This document shows positions 1 to 59,825 of a stretch of 64,000 nucleotides of DNA, in pieces. The notes below the pieces were generated by a model. That model was not told where the DNA came from. It did not search any database and saw only the letters and a program-made list of their open reading frames with translations. Both the position numbers and the translations under genes were made by a program. Position 1 is the first letter of the stretch. The number at the start of each line of letters is the position of its first letter. This DNA comes from Amorphochlora amoebiformis (taxonomy: Eukaryota > Cercozoa > Chlorarachniophyceae), in assembly GCA_054601695.1 (NCBI GenBank), contig BAAHQB010000017.1, forward strand, positions 1,361,854-1,425,853, in the 5' to 3' direction.

Positions 1-240
<240 letters not shown>

Positions 241-309
241 GTATATATATAATCTGTGCATACAACGGTTGATTCCTAGTCCATAAGACATAAGAGAAAG
301 AGTCTCTCA

Positions 310-520
310 AACAATTTAGAGATTAAAACGGGAAAACAAACGAGAAGAAAAGAGAGCTCTTCAATAGGAAAAAAAAAGGAAAAGAGAGCGCTTCAAATGG
401 AAAAAAAGAAGGAAAAGAGAGCTCTTCAAATGGAAAGAGAGAAGAAAGAGAGCTCTTCAATGGAAAAAAAGAGAAGAAAAGAGTTCTTCAAATGGAAAAA
501 GAAAAGTGAAAACAAAGAGC
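310..520 (+). repeat. Purine-rich minisatellite, unit about 24 bp
   Basis: Repeats of GAAAAGAGAGCTCTTCAAATGG with variation. On the minus strand, which is transcribed here, it forms a pyrimidine-rich tract. The plus-strand 68-residue frame over it is low-complexity K/E and is not taken as a gene. Confidence 0.85.
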
Positions 521-599
521 GGTCCAAACCACAGAGCTTTTGTGTATATGCACCAAATCATGTTCTCGAAGAAAACCGCCAATCTGGTTCACGAGGGAA

Positions 600-1000
600 T
601 TAATCCAGAAAAAAAAAAAAAACCCACTAAAGGCAAAAGATGAGAGAAAGGAAAAAAAAAAGACTCACCCTAATCCAAACCCCCACTTCAGTTTCTCTGT
701 CGCAGCATTTTTTTGATCGAAAAGGCCCTTAAACCTAATACTAAGACTGAACCCTAACCCTTAAGACTCAGCAATAAGTCTGGAAATCTAACAAGCTCTT
801 GTACACGTTACACTTAATAAGCATAATAACCTATTAAACCTACTGAGTTGTCAAAGTTGATTTTGGCTCCAAGAAGTTTGTAGAATGTTATGAGAAAGAT
901 CGACTCGGAGATTACGTTACCGACAAGAACCTAAGAACAAGATCATGTATCTTCGCTGGTTACAAATATATCTGGATGTGTATATTTATGCAAATATGTA
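600..1000. other. Non-repetitive stretch, no gene seen
   Basis: Mixed sequence with two A-rich runs and a short CCCTAACCC-like patch (about 735-760). I found no exon with supporting borders on either strand. Confidence 0.5.
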
Positions 1001-1276
1001 TACATAAATATATATATATATATATATATTTAAATCTATATATTGTTTGAATTGTACTCTTATGTACACATATAATTTACGCATAAATAGTATATACATA
1101 TGTATATACAATTAGGTATGTCCATATACATATATTTTAACAAACGTGAAAGATACATAATGATACGCATACTACCGCAGCAAGATTATATAATAATATA
1201 TAATATATAAATATATATATATATTATATAAATACATATATATATATATTATATATATATATATTTATATATATGA

Positions 1277-1405
<129 letters not shown>

Positions 1406-1409
1406 ATAC

Positions 1410-30100
<28,691 letters not shown>

Positions 30101-30860
30101 CTCGCGGAACCTGCCACCTTCTACGGGTGGGGTGGGTGGGGTTCCTTCTGTTATATGCACAATTTTCAGTTTCGCCGAAATTTTCCAGGAGCAGTGTAGG
30201 GCGAGTCTGCCACTCTTGGGCAGTCTTGCCCATTACCTAGAACACTGCTGTTCATTTATTAACGTATATTAAAGCAATACGTGGTAATGATTCCATTATA
30301 TTAATACTGATTATAAACTCCCTACAGCCTGGCCTTGTCAGCCTTCTCTTGCCCTGTTTTACTCTTCTCATGTATCATGTCTCCCCTATTATTAGCCTCC
30401 TCTTACCCTTTCAGCCTTCTGAGCCCTTCTCGTCCTTCTCCTCTCACGGGCCGTCAGCCTTCTCCCGTCAGCCTTCTCCCTTGTGAGCCAGCCTACCTAG
30501 TAGGCTAGTCCTAGTCTTAGTCTTGCCCTGTCACTCTTCACTCGCGATGTAGCGAAAATAAACGGTAAATCGATGTACATATCGATGTACATATCGATGT
30601 ACATTCGTGCGAATTGTTGTAGTGCAAGGGTATGTATGTGTATCTCTATACATGTCCTCTGCTCTGGGAGTTGTGTGTGTTCCGTTGTCCCTGGCCTTTG
30701 TGATTTCCCCTCTGCTGGAAAATATGATGCACTCGTTTCCCCCAGTTGAAAACAAACCCTCCGCTTGCATCCCGCATTCCCACAGGCATGGGCTCTTCTT
30801 ACACACTCGCCATGTATACAACACTTTCTTAATACTTGCATAAAGGCCGAAAAAGATATA
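30101..30860. other. Probable intergenic/5' region of the NRPS-like gene
   Basis: Mixed-composition sequence. It contains a short CAGCCTTCT-type repeat (about 30330-30490) and four ATCGATGTACAT units (30570-30605). Open frames on both strands lack convincing borders. Confidence 0.45.
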
Positions 30861-30867
30861 GGTGACT

Positions 30868-31321
30868 CAATCATGGCTCCATTGCCGATAAACTAGAGGA
30901 AATAAAACATCGCGGGGGTTTGCCGGACAACATTCGTTTGCCGCTGTCCGAGACCTGGGTAACCCGTGTATGAGATGTGTGAGGTGTATCGAAAGGTTTC
31001 GTTGACCTGGATGTAAATGATTTCGCGCATTGTAGGTACGGGGAAAGGGTTGGGGGACGAAGCGCAGGCCTTGGTTGGCGGTTTGGTTTCTGTCTCCTTT
31101 CCGATCTCGCGGGCGCCAGATTTTGGGCGGGAACACGAAACTGTGTAATATTAGACTCTTCCCATATAATAGACACTGTCCACCGTGATGGTCACTCTGA
31201 CAAGTCACATGTCAGGCGGTATTCTTTTTTAGCGATTTGACGTATCGTATACAACTAGGCTCTTTTCATGCTCATTAATGCATTCAAGTCATGACAAATA
31301 CAGGTTATAAACTACTATTAC

Positions 31322-31373
<52 letters not shown>

Positions 31374-31374
31374 C

Positions 31375-31422
<48 letters not shown>

Positions 31423-31454
31423 CAATTGTAATATTACAAATATATAATTATATA

Positions 31455-31494
<40 letters not shown>

Positions 31495-31497
31495 GTA

Positions 31498-31540
<43 letters not shown>

Positions 31541-32995
31541 TGTGCATTTATATATTATACATGTTCGAGCCATCGCGGCCAAGGTGGTTCGGCTGAAACG
31601 GCCTGCAGAGACTGGTGATACAATGCACTACATGTATACGTGTACATCATGTGTACATCATGTACACCTAGACCCTGACCGTCCCGGCAATCTATTTGTC
31701 GAAACATCTGCAGCTGCTTTGATACATGTGCAGTCTGTGGAACATCGTTCATAAGCTTTGTGTCTCCCGACGGAAGTTGTATCCTTGATGGAGAGGGCAA
31801 GCTCGAAGCTCGATTACGTGCCATGCCCGAGGAGCGAACCAAACTCAGGCACAGGAAGCACAATGTTAGCTGGGTATTCACGCACATGTACATGTACAAG
31901 TACATGTACGATTGGGGAAGCGCGACACCTCCGATCGAGAAGCATACTTACCCTTGGGAGTACATGTATCCATGTACATGTACATGTATCCATGTCATGG
32001 TACATGCATCCATGTCAAAGTATCCGTGTCATAGTACATGTATCCATGTCCATGTATCCATGTACATGTATCCATGTATCCATGTATCCATGCACATGTA
32101 TCCATGTCTAATTTCCATGTCATAGTACATGTATGCATGTCTATGTATCCATGCCATAGCACATGTATCCATGTATCCATGCACATGTATCCATGTCTAA
32201 GTATCCATGTCATAGTACATGTATCCATGTCCATGTATCCATGTCATAGCACATGTATCCATGTCCACATGATGTATCCATGTCATAGTACATGTATCCA
32301 TGTCCATGTATAGATGCACATGGATGTAAAGCGTAATGCAGTAGAGGCTGTGAGACTCAGTCAGTGGCATATACGACATGTACTAACGCTTCCTTTACCA
32401 CTACATGTAACAAATTGTACACTATACATGTATTATCGTCATCATTTATCGGACACCGATTCTTTTACATATAAGCACAGTATACATGTATATCGTCATC
32501 ATTCATTCCACAGTGATACGTTGACAAATAAACACAGTATACATGTATATCGTCATCATTCATTCCACACTGATACGTTGACAAATAAGCACAGTATACA
32601 TGTATATCGTCGTCATTCATTCCACACTGATACGTTGACAAATAAGCACAGTATACATGTATATCGTCGTCATTCATTCCACACTGATACGTTGACAAAT
32701 AAGCACAGTATACATGTATATCGTCGTCATTCATTCCACACTGATACGTTAAGAGTATGCTTGTATATCGTCATCGTTCATTCCACAGTGATAGTAGTGA
32801 TACGTTGACAAATAAGCATAGTATGCATGTCAATCTACTAGATCTAGTGTATATCGTCATCATTCATGGGACCAATATTGATAGTTTAACGAATTTTGCA
32901 CAGTAGCTGAGTCTCCTACACTAATACTACACGCCATCGATACGTTTAGAAATTACCACTATTATAATTATGTAAATATAACTATCATCTAGATA

Positions 32996-33038
<43 letters not shown>

Positions 33039-33113
33039 ATATATTATTGCATAATTATATATGTATTACATAATATTATATATATGTTTATTATATATAT
33101 ATATATATGTGTG

Positions 33114-33171
<58 letters not shown>

Positions 33172-33403
33172 ATATACATATATATTACATACACATATAT
33201 ATATAAACATATACATATATACACATACATATATATATATATATATACATACATACATTTATATGGCATTTGTCTAGTTTATATATACGTATATATACGT
33301 ATATATATATAGAAAGTGCAATGAGTAGAATAAGTGAGTCGTAGTCTGTGCAGCGTATTGACAGCAGTTTACCGTTGATCACCTTGAAATCTGACAGAAG
33401 CTA
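30868..33403 (+). CDS. Tentative multi-exon gene, function unknown
   Basis: A phase-compatible chain of plus-strand exons can be drawn: about 30868-30958 ([20 protein letters not shown]), 30984-31012, 31036-31210 ([20 protein letters not shown]), 31584-31614, 31672-31732 ([18 protein letters not shown]), 31756-31873 ([20 protein letters not shown]), 32332-32379 ([16 protein letters not shown]) and 33354-33403 ([15 protein letters not shown]). I recognise no family. The start and 3' end are not found. Competing open frames exist on the minus strand (30871-31208 and 31555-31905), so the strand call is uncertain. It would be transcribed divergently from the NRPS-like gene. Confidence 0.35.
31325..31545. 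repeat. (AT)n microsatellite blocks
   Basis: Three AT tracts broken by ATTACATATACAT-like spacers. Confidence 0.9.
31958..32320 (+). repeat. Minisatellite of TACATGTATCCATGTC units
   Basis: Irregular mixture of ATGTATCCATGT and CATGTCATAGTACATGTATC, about 15 units. Confidence 0.95.
32425..32835 (+). repeat. Minisatellite, unit 57 bp, about 6 copies
   Basis: CATTCCACACTGATACGTTG, ACAAATAAGCACAGTATACA and TGTATATCGTCGTCATT repeat with very few changes. Confidence 0.97.
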
Positions 33404-33719
33404 GTTGTACAAACATCTACACCTCACCCAACGGAGACTATAAATAAACCAATTTGACTCTTGCGTCCGACGTGTGGCATCGTGTGGGTTAAATCTGAAT
33501 TCATTCCTCGAGGAGTCTTACACGTGTTGTGAGTTTCATGGATCGATGCCCAGTCCCATTCGACAGCCTTCGGTGATCACTCGGCCGCTGCCTTGATCGG
33601 GTAGGTCGATAGTTCCATACTTGCTCTAGTTGCTCTTGGGAGTAATGCTACTAATCACTAGTGCCTTGTGCTCTGTTACTTAACTTACATCGTTCATAGA
33701 TATATTCGAAACCACATAT

Positions 33720-33850
<131 letters not shown>

Positions 33851-34374
33851 ACCGATATCCTTCACGCATAGTACCATTCATTACATTGTAGTATACACAC
33901 ACATATATATACATATATACATATACATATATATATATATATATACATATATACATTTACAATATTATATTTACATTTCTATCTGCAGTATCAAGTGAGT
34001 AGTCTAATAGATTGAGAGGGAGTTTGTAAGTAGTACAAATAATAGCAGCACATGACATTGCATGATGGACTACACTACTACTCTACCACCACCATTCACA
34101 CAAGTCACACAACCGAGTACTAGAGTAGTACATGACATTGGCATGAATGACTACATACACTGCTAGTCTACTAAGACCACTGCACTACTTAGGTTAGAAA
34201 CATTTACACAGTGGTGTCAAGATGTCCTTTTGTTCCGTTAATTTTGATATCGAAATTATGTACGTATGACAGTTCGTACATCGTTTGAATGCTTGTAGAC
34301 ATACGCGTGTTGAATCACTGATGATACACATGTTAAGCTGGTACGTATGTATGTTGATACGTACTGTACTCCAG

Positions 34375-34560
34375 TGCGTATGTTGGTACGTATGTTGGTA
34401 CGTATGTTGGTACGTATGTTGGTACGTATGTTGGTACGTATGTTGGTACGTGTGTTGGTACGTATGTTGTTACGTATGTTGGTACGTATGTTACGTATGC
34501 TGGTACGTATTTTGGTACGTGTGTTGGTAGGTATGTTGGTACGTATATTGGTTGTACGTA
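34375..34560 (+). repeat. 12-bp repeat GTATGTTGGTAC, about 15 copies
   Basis: Near-perfect units with two small indels near 34490. Open frames over it on both strands (YVCW and RTNI repeats) are artefacts. Confidence 0.97.
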
Positions 34561-35380
34561 TGTATGATGTACGCATCTGTATATATTTATACGTAAGTAC
34601 GTGCCGCATAATGTTCATATGTATTTAATGTACGTTGGTACGTATTATTCGTTTATGGTATACGTTAATGTGGAATGCATAAATGCGTACGTGTGTTGTC
34701 TGGTACTATTACACTGGTATGTGAGTAGACTATACCGAATTTTCGCATGTTTATGTCCAGCGATAAATCTATAGACATCTATTGCTTACATTTTGGTTAG
34801 AATGGCGTTGTGTACGCATGGTGTAATCCGTTGGAATGCATTTTTAAGCAAAAAATAAGGAATTATCAACTACTCTGTCACTGGTACATGAATGTATGCA
34901 ATCTTAGCATGTATGCTTTATTGATGTTCCGGTCTGATGTGAGCATATGAATGAATAAACATAGATTAGCTGAATGTTGAGTTTGTAACAACTAGAACAA
35001 GAGTACTGAGTGGTTGTATTTCATATGAATACTTGCGAGTACATGTACGGTGAGTACACTGTCAGATACGCGAATAGTAGGTACTTACTCGTACTGAGTA
35101 ACATCTACTATAAGAGTAATATTATGCTAGTGTATACATACATGTACATGCATAGTGACCGTGCTTGATAGTTATTGGTGATAACTTTTTTGAACGTTAA
35201 CGTTTATGCAGCATCATGATACATGATCTAGACCACATGATGTACATGCATATGCCATCATACCACTACTACCACGCACGCAACCGCATGCTGTGACAGT
35301 GGTTAGTACGTATACACTTACACTAGAAGCATATAAACATTGTACACGCCGGTGATTTACGTACATGTACATCTACAACT
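34561..35380. other. Low-repeat stretch, possible further exon of the minus-strand gene
   Basis: A minus-strand segment ending at a GTAAGC donor near 34785 could encode NAFQRITPCVHNAIL, but its phase does not fit the previous exon. Otherwise nothing recognisable. Confidence 0.3.
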
Positions 35381-35385
35381 TTTAC

Positions 35386-40798
<5,413 letters not shown>

Positions 40799-41049
40799 TA
40801 CGGTAGAAGCGGGTTTGATGGAGGTCTCCTGTTATAACGACACGAGCTTGTGACGACCATGAGGAGGAAGGAATATCCTTCACCAGAACGTGCAAATACT
40901 AAAGCTGCTGCTGTAAACCTCTGATGATTGATGTTTAGTCTGTTAAAAAATCCGAAAAGGCATCCAGAAATTATTCCTGGCATAGCATGATGCCATGAGT
41001 ATCTACGGAACATAAATTAAACGGTGCCTCTCACAGCCGAATAAGTCCG

Positions 41050-41420
41050 AAGCAATCGCCCTTGGCTGTACCTGTTTCCGTTCCGCCTTGGCTGTACCTG
41101 TTGCTGTATCTGTTCAACCGTTGGTGTAGCTGCTCTGTTCGACCTTGGCTGTAGCTGTATCTGTTCGACCTTGGCTGTAGCTGTATCTGTTCGACCTTGG
41201 ATGTAGCTGAATTTATTCGACCTTGACTGTAGCTGAATTTATTCGACCTTGGATGTAGCTGAATTTATTCGACCTTGGATGTAGCTGTGTTTATTCGACC
41301 TTGGCTGTATCTGTATTTATTCGACCTTGGCTGTAGCGGTATCTGTAGAACCTTGGATGGAGCTACATTTGTTCGATCTTGGGCGTAGCTGCATCTGCTC
41401 GACCTTGGCTGTAGACCATA
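41050..41420 (+). repeat. Minisatellite TTCGACCTTGGCTGTAGCTG, unit about 27 bp
   Basis: Twelve to thirteen units with variable CTGTATCTG/CTGAATTTA. It lies between two divergent genes (starts at 40798 minus and 42743 plus). Confidence 0.95.
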
Positions 41421-52196
<10,776 letters not shown>

Positions 52197-53155
52197 TGAC
52201 ATCTAGATTGATGTAATCTTCTGTCGATATCAGATGCCATTGATCCAGTTGATGACTGACCGTCAGCTTTTGGAACTTCATTGACTTGATCTCGAGACTC
52301 CGCGCGTGCCTCTGGAACTTCATTGACTCTGGTGACTCGACCTCACGGAGTCAGTCGAGAGAGACTTTAGTTCAGGCCGCCTATCACTAGAACTAGTAGT
52401 AATCTAGGTAATAGTAATAGCTACGAAAACTAATGAAATTCATTTAAACAATGCAACCCTAAGCCATCACTCGGTAATGAATGAATAGACTCTACATTCT
52501 AGACACTACCTATGTATATATATACAGACTCTCACTAGTCTCAGGCTAGCAATAGATCTAGAGTCTAGAGAGTATAGATCACTGGCGAAATTATTCGATC
52601 GAAGAGTTCATGCATCATATCTAACTAGTCTAACATATTCTCTAAGATATCTGATTATCAATGATTAGACTATGATATGGGCCGCCTGATATTACCGTAC
52701 TATCTCTAGTATCTTGACTATGAGTCTAGATTAACTTCGACGGGTAGTCACTCGCCCACGAGGTACTACCTAGACTACTGTTCACTATAGCTAGATTCAT
52801 TTTTAACGACGCTTGGGTACTGGAGCTAGAGCCCGGGTCAGAGTCTAGAGAGTAGACGTTTAGTATCCCATGACTTGATACGATTTTGTAGATTTTATTA
52901 GGTTTAGTGCCTTTAAGAATAATTCAATAATGTGGATTACATTGCCGCTTAATCAGCCCCATAACTGGCAGAGCCTACTGTACTAGACCAGAGGTAGGTA
53001 TTATCGTTATATACGGGTACTATCTAGAACTTATGATGTAGACTATTGCGGTTACTAAGAGTTACTCTACCATCTAGAACGTATTCCGTTGTAAAAGTAA
53101 ATCCAAGTATGGTGAGCGCCGACATGAATGCATAAATAGTATATATGTATGTAGA
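52197..53155. other. Intergenic region 3' of the GT61 gene
   Basis: Low-repeat DNA rich in CTAG and TCTAGA words (about 52370-52860). No exon or RNA gene seen. Confidence 0.5.
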
Positions 53156-53164
53156 AAGTGTATG

Positions 53165-53215
<51 letters not shown>

Positions 53216-53289
53216 CATATATATATATATATACATCAATTGTGCATGCATATATACATACCGTACATATGCATTCATATCATAGTATA

Positions 53290-53292
53290 CAT

Positions 53293-53360
<68 letters not shown>

Positions 53361-53377
53361 CAGTATGTGCTTATATA

Positions 53378-53410
<33 letters not shown>

Positions 53411-53813
53411 GTGCATACACTGTCTACATACACATATACTATTTATGCATTCATGTCGGCGCTCACCATACTTGGATTTACTTTTACAACGTATTCTATG
53501 ACGTATGAGCTTCTGAGATGATGATAACGATAATTATAAGTTCTAGATACTCCAGATACTCATGGGAGATACTGAGACAAGTCGGATTCTGGGCCATGTA
53601 TTCAATTTGGGCCGAATCAGTCAGTCACTAGGCCATACTGTTATATTATCATGAATACATCCGATAGTATAAATGTATATACACCACATACACATACATA
53701 TCTTTATATACACCACATACACATACATATCTTTATATATATATATATATATATATCATGATATAATGTGACATCTTTTAATTTAAATGTAAAGATTCTA
53801 GTATATACATATA

Positions 53814-53855
<42 letters not shown>

Positions 53856-54003
53856 TATATTGATGTATTTATATGTATATCATGATACATGTATACATGT
53901 ATATACATATATATATATATATATATAAATATATATATATAATATACTATAATGATATATATATAACATATATATATATATATATATATAATATTATATA
54001 TTA

Positions 54004-54054
<51 letters not shown>

Positions 54055-54106
54055 TGTATATAATACTATATATATAGTATCATATTATATACATACATCT
54101 GGTACA

Positions 54107-54130
<24 letters not shown>
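53290..54130. repeat. (AT)n-rich stretch with an inverted copy pair
   Basis: AT tracts at 53297-53357 and 53820-54060. TATGCATTCATGTCGGCGCTCACCATACTTGG at 53445 is the reverse complement of the segment near 53105-53135, so the AT blocks lie between inverted arms. Confidence 0.8.
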
Positions 54131-54159
<29 letters not shown>

Positions 54160-54185
54160 TGCAGGATTATAGTACACCGGACATA

Positions 54186-54360
54186 TTACCGGTTAGCAGC
54201 CTATGATATTTCAAAACAGCTTACAATGTAACATCATAACATGATATTTCAAAACAGCTTACAATGTAACATCATAACATGATATTTCAAAACAGCTTAC
54301 AATGTAACATCATAATATGATATTTCAAAACAGATTACAATGTAACATGATAATATATAT
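54186..54360 (+). repeat. 39-bp repeat GATATTTCAAAACAGCTTAC, 4 copies
   Basis: AATGTAACATCATAACAT completes the unit. A related single copy (CAGCTTACAATGTGATATTATG) occurs at 54538. Confidence 0.95.
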
Positions 54361-54369
54361 TATACATAT

Positions 54370-54389
54370 AAATATATATATATATATAT

Positions 54390-54459
<70 letters not shown>

Positions 54460-54584
54460 TATATATATATATATTTATATATATATGTATATATACCTCT
54501 AGCCGTGGCATCCGTATGTCGCTATGATATCTGATGGCAGCTTACAATGTGATATTATGTATATATATCAATATATATATATAT

Positions 54585-54657
<73 letters not shown>

Positions 54658-54703
54658 AATACATACATATATATATGTATATATGTATATATATATATAT
54701 AAG

Positions 54704-54734
<31 letters not shown>

Positions 54735-54739
54735 GTATA

Positions 54740-54779
<40 letters not shown>

Positions 54780-54790
54780 AATACATATAT
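54370..54790. repeat. (AT)n microsatellites
   Basis: Long AT tracts near 54393-54456 and 54593-54652, intergenic. Confidence 0.93.
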
Positions 54791-54964
54791 ATGTGTATGT
54801 ATACGCCTAGCACATCCGTATGGCAATTACATGACGTTGCAGCAGGTTGTGTGCAGTTATACTAAAGTTTAGGTATCTATTATATTGAATCCGTACATGT
54901 AAGCCTATTGCGTACCCAGTAATCGACGTAGTAATCGTCTTATGGCACTAGAGACTAGATCGTT

Positions 54965-55135
54965 CAATTATTTCAATACATCTGGCCAGCTGTAGCGCCT
55001 CAGTGAGACAGCAGACGCCAATGCATCCAGCCAGCTGTAGCACCCGAGTGAGACTGGAGACTCCAACGCATCCGGTCAGCTGTAGCGCCTCAGTGAGAGA
55101 GTGTGACCAGAGAGACGCCAATGCGCCTGGCATTT
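54965..55135 (+). repeat. Imperfect repeat CCAGCTGTAGCGCCTCAGTGAGA, 3 copies
   Basis: Units of about 54 bp with GACGCCAATGCATC, just upstream of the EDPR-protein gene. Confidence 0.9.
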
Positions 55136-55241
55136 AGTGACCAACCAATCCCATGTGACAAATCAGGGTGACATTCGGAACCCAATTCAAATTTCGGAAC
55201 CTAAAACTTGTTCTGGATATCCTGCCCAAGGATCCCATTGA

Positions 55242-56892
55242 ATGAAGTGGGGGGTTAGCAACAAAGAGAAGGCTGGTCATTTTAAAATACGAACCTGGTG
55301 CACACAACCCAACCCACGGAAGCTGAAAAAGTTGCATCTCGCTCTGTACCACTTGTGGGCATGCTGGAGGCAGGAAATCAGGCTCCGAAGGTGGCATCTT
55401 ATTCTGGGGATCGTCGTGGTAACTGTTTTAAGCCAAAACTTCAAATCAGCGTCCAAGATATCCCAGGCGTCTGAGGCATCCAAGGAGTCTAAGGAGTCCC
55501 AGGCTTCCGAAGCGCTTGGGCATCTTCCGCATTCCGACAGTCTGCAGCATCTGGAGCGTCCGAAGCATCTGGAGCATCTGAAGCATACGGAGCATATGGA
55601 GCATACGGAGCATACGGAGCATATGGATCATACGGAGCGTATGGAGCATAAGGATCGTCCGGATCGAGCAAATCGTCCGGATTGTGCGGATGGTGGGGAG
55701 TGTCAAGATCGTCTAGGTGACAATAATCCAAATGACGATCGAAAGCGTGGCGTAGGTACAAGTCTTCCTCATTCATCCCAGTCCACAAAGCGTGGTGAGC
55801 CCCCTATGAAAAGTGTCAAGGCTCTCAATGCACACCGACGTCAAGGCAAACCCTCTTCGACCTCCTCTGGACAAATGACACAAGACCGACTAGACATGGA
55901 AATCGCGTGCAAAAGGGGTCTCTTCAGTAAGACCAGACCTTCTCTAGGTCTAAGAAAGGGGATTGAGTGTGAATCGAGGCAGTTTCTGTGGGCCGATAAA
56001 CACAGGGAACTTTTCCTTGAGGGATTCGACTCATTGAGTCTGAAAAATGTCAAGCCAATCCCCCCTCCTCCCCAACCCGACGACGACTGGACGCCTTATG
56101 AGAAAATACCAATATTTTTTGCCTGTTACTGGAATCATGATATTGATCTCCACGATTGCTTTTATCGTGAGACTCCAGCGGGAAACCAGATCATGAGGAC
56201 GCAGTACGACAAAGACTTCCGTCCTTCATCCCAGGCAGCTTTAAACCCCTGGGGCTACTCCAAAGAGGTGCCTGCCTCCAGAAAAACATTCAAACCCTTT
56301 GGAGTGCTTGTGAGTGCTTTGTTATGCATGTCTCATTTTGCTACGCATTCAATACGGTAACATTCGTGCTTGTATGACTATGTATCAAGTGTACACAACT
56401 GTGCATCACCTTTTGCTTGTGATGAAAGTGTGGAGGTAGAATTCTGGATTGTGATAAAAGTATGGAGCTAGAAGAGGATCCAAATCGACAGCATGTGTGC
56501 ATCGAAATAACAACCAATGGACTTTACCAGGAGCACGAGTGGATGAGCCACCTCCCCAGACGCATGCTCGGCGAGGATCCGCGCCACGTTTTCTTAGGTA
56601 ACTATGTACTTGCAACCCACTGTATTCGTATACATACACATACACGTATTCTTAGCTAACTATGTACTCGCATACCCATTGCATTCATACATACATATAG
56701 GAACTATGTACTCGCATACCCATTGTATTCATACACATACATATACATATAAATATATAAATATATATATATATATATGTGTATGTATGTATATATAATA
56801 TATTCTAGATACAATATATACACAATATATCTATATATATATTTACCTATATTTATATATATATATATATATATATTATATTATACGCACAA

Positions 56893-56932
<40 letters not shown>

Positions 56933-57412
56933 TATATATACGCATATATATATATACGTATATATCAATGCATAGGTATATTTATAAGTTGATCAATAGT
57001 GCCTAGAAGCAATAAATTCATACAAGGACGAAACTCGATAAGTAGTTATCGATAGAGTATGGAAATATACTCATAGCTATGAGAGATTCAAATGAACCGG
57101 GAGATTGCTGGAGATCATCTCATCCGTTACAGACCGGTAGTTACCGGCAGTTAGAAAGCAGTTTCCAGATTACTAAGCGACAAGCCTTTTATGTCACGCT
57201 CTGGAAGTGTTTGTGAAAATTTGAGAATATTTTCTGGGGAGTTTGAGCTAATGAAGTTATTGATAATCCAAGTGGTAGAATGCAAACGGAGTTGTTCAAA
57301 CAGGTCTCAACGAAACTATCACTATCACTGCAATACCACATACCTGCCCTGAGAATATACACATATTGAGTAAATATACATATATCATACACATATATGT
57401 ATATGTATTTAG

Positions 57413-57445
<33 letters not shown>

Positions 57446-57476
57446 CGATATACAACATACACATATACACACATAC

Positions 57477-57535
<59 letters not shown>

Positions 57536-57961
57536 TATTAGACTGAAATATGTCTATTTGTTTATTAGATGGATTCCATTACATATGGGACAACTACCGC
57601 AAGCGCCCCTCGCTTTCAAGAATAAATCCCGATGACTCAATCACGACATATCCAGTCCACCTCGATGGAAAAAACATCCCTCTCTTTCACTTTCAAGGTG
57701 AGGTACACGCTCTTGTGTCCATGAATCCCGTTCATGTCGTTAAGGCCGTCACGAGCACAAGACAGCCCCTGCAACCGTACTGGATGTGGGAGAAAGTCTG
57801 CGAGGGACAAGTGAACCAGGATCTCGTGAAACAAACAGAACAACGGTTTCCGAATCCCAAATACGCCAAGTTCTCAGGCGGAACCTCGGGCTGGAAGCTT
57901 CTCACCGATAAAACTGCCACAGTAAACATATTCCTATGTGTCGACGCATGCTTTCGTTACA

Positions 57962-58032
<71 letters not shown>

Positions 58033-58223
58033 AATAAATAAATAAATATATATGCACATACTTTTTACATATTGTCTAAGTTATAATATTTTGATGGTAC
58101 AAACAACAAACCGCATTTGTACTAAACGTAGTCTAAAACAATATGTATGTATCAATGGATGTATATTCAAGCATAGCCTACAAACTTCAAACAGCACACT
58201 ACTCTTATACTAACCAAATGAAC

Positions 58224-58258
<35 letters not shown>

Positions 58259-58267
58259 CATATGTAT

Positions 58268-58299
<32 letters not shown>

Positions 58300-58592
58300 A
58301 TATATATATGTGTGTATATATATTCTGTACTTATATCCCAGGGAAATTCGAGCACATTTGTCGGGTTGGGTCATGTGACTATCGTCTCGTTCGATAGCAG
58401 CTTCAATAACACACGACATTTCCCCGTCTTTTGGAAGCTTCGACTTGCAACGTGCTCGATTCAAATGAAGGTGCTTTGGGATTTCTTTGAAAAGATGTCT
58501 CCGCATCAGGGCTCCAGGATCGCCGATCCAGTGTCCATCATAGCGAAAGAGGTTATTTCCAACACCATACACTTATAATAATAGATATGTAC

Positions 58593-58626
<34 letters not shown>

Positions 58627-59783
58627 ATATATATATACATATGATGTATGTGCCTGGGATATATACACTCTAATAGGTTTCTACATTCCTAACCATAATG
58701 TCATCCAATTTACATCATATTTTTGCATATGTTTTAGCGATTTTCAGCATACATTTGACTACCAATCCACTGGACCGTAGTAGTAACGGCCTAATGGACT
58801 GTAGTAGAGGTCTAGTATCCTTAATAGCGGTCTAGTGGACCGTAGTAGCGGTCTAGAGAACTATGGTAGCTGTCTAGTGGACCGTCGTAGCGGTCTAGTG
58901 GACCGTAGTAGTGGTCTAGTGGGCCGTTGCAGTGGTCTAGTGAACCGTAGTAGTGGTCTAGTGAACCGTAGTAGCGGTCTAGTGGACCGTAGTAGCAGTC
59001 TACCAGGCCTCAGTAGCGGTCGTCCATTGGACCGTAGGGTCCATATTGCCGGAGTAGCGGTCTAACTGACGGGACTACAGGTATAAACACCATGCTGATG
59101 GCTACCACTCTGTAGCCTCAACTCTATACCAGACTTAAATAGTATGAGATGGCATGGGTATGAAGGAACATAGGCATAATTAGGCAAAGAAGTCGTGTGG
59201 TACAGCGCTGCAGTAAACAAACTAGCAACGCAAGCTTTATTCAGTCATGCAGAAGATCTAATTTGAGAATATTACGGCAATTATTCAAATGTCGTTTGCA
59301 ACATCGAGGAACCTTTTGGTATTTTCGGATGTGAGAAAGAAGACCTCTACTTCCCAGGACCATTAGTTCGCGAGAATCCAGATACTACCTGGGAATACCG
59401 CACAATATTGAACGAATGGGCGCCCACCCAGCTCCAATCCACGAATTCCTATCGATCTCCAAAAATCTCCAAAAATCTCCAACATATATGTGTACTGTAC
59501 ATAAATGTCGTGTGTTTGTATCCGTAATAGCGGTCTAGTGGACCGTACTAGCGGTCTAGAGAACCATGGTAGCTGTCTACTACAGATCTACATGTATGTA
59601 TATATGTATGTATGTATATATATACATATATATATTTATATACATATTATATATGTGTGTGTATATATATATATATATATAAATATATATGTGTATATAT
59701 AAAAACACAGATCTACATGTATGTATATATGTGTGTGTTTATGTACATATGTGTATATATGTGTATATATATGTGTGTATATA

Positions 59784-59825
<42 letters not shown>

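Noticed and set aside
34285-34628. Open frames with YVCW or RTNI repeats on both strands
   Set aside because: A 12-bp repeat keeps every frame open; there is no other support.
55489-55788. Minus-strand frames with APYAPYAP and [10 protein letters not shown] repeats
   Set aside because: They are shadows of the H/E/M/T stem in the plus-strand EDPR-protein exon.
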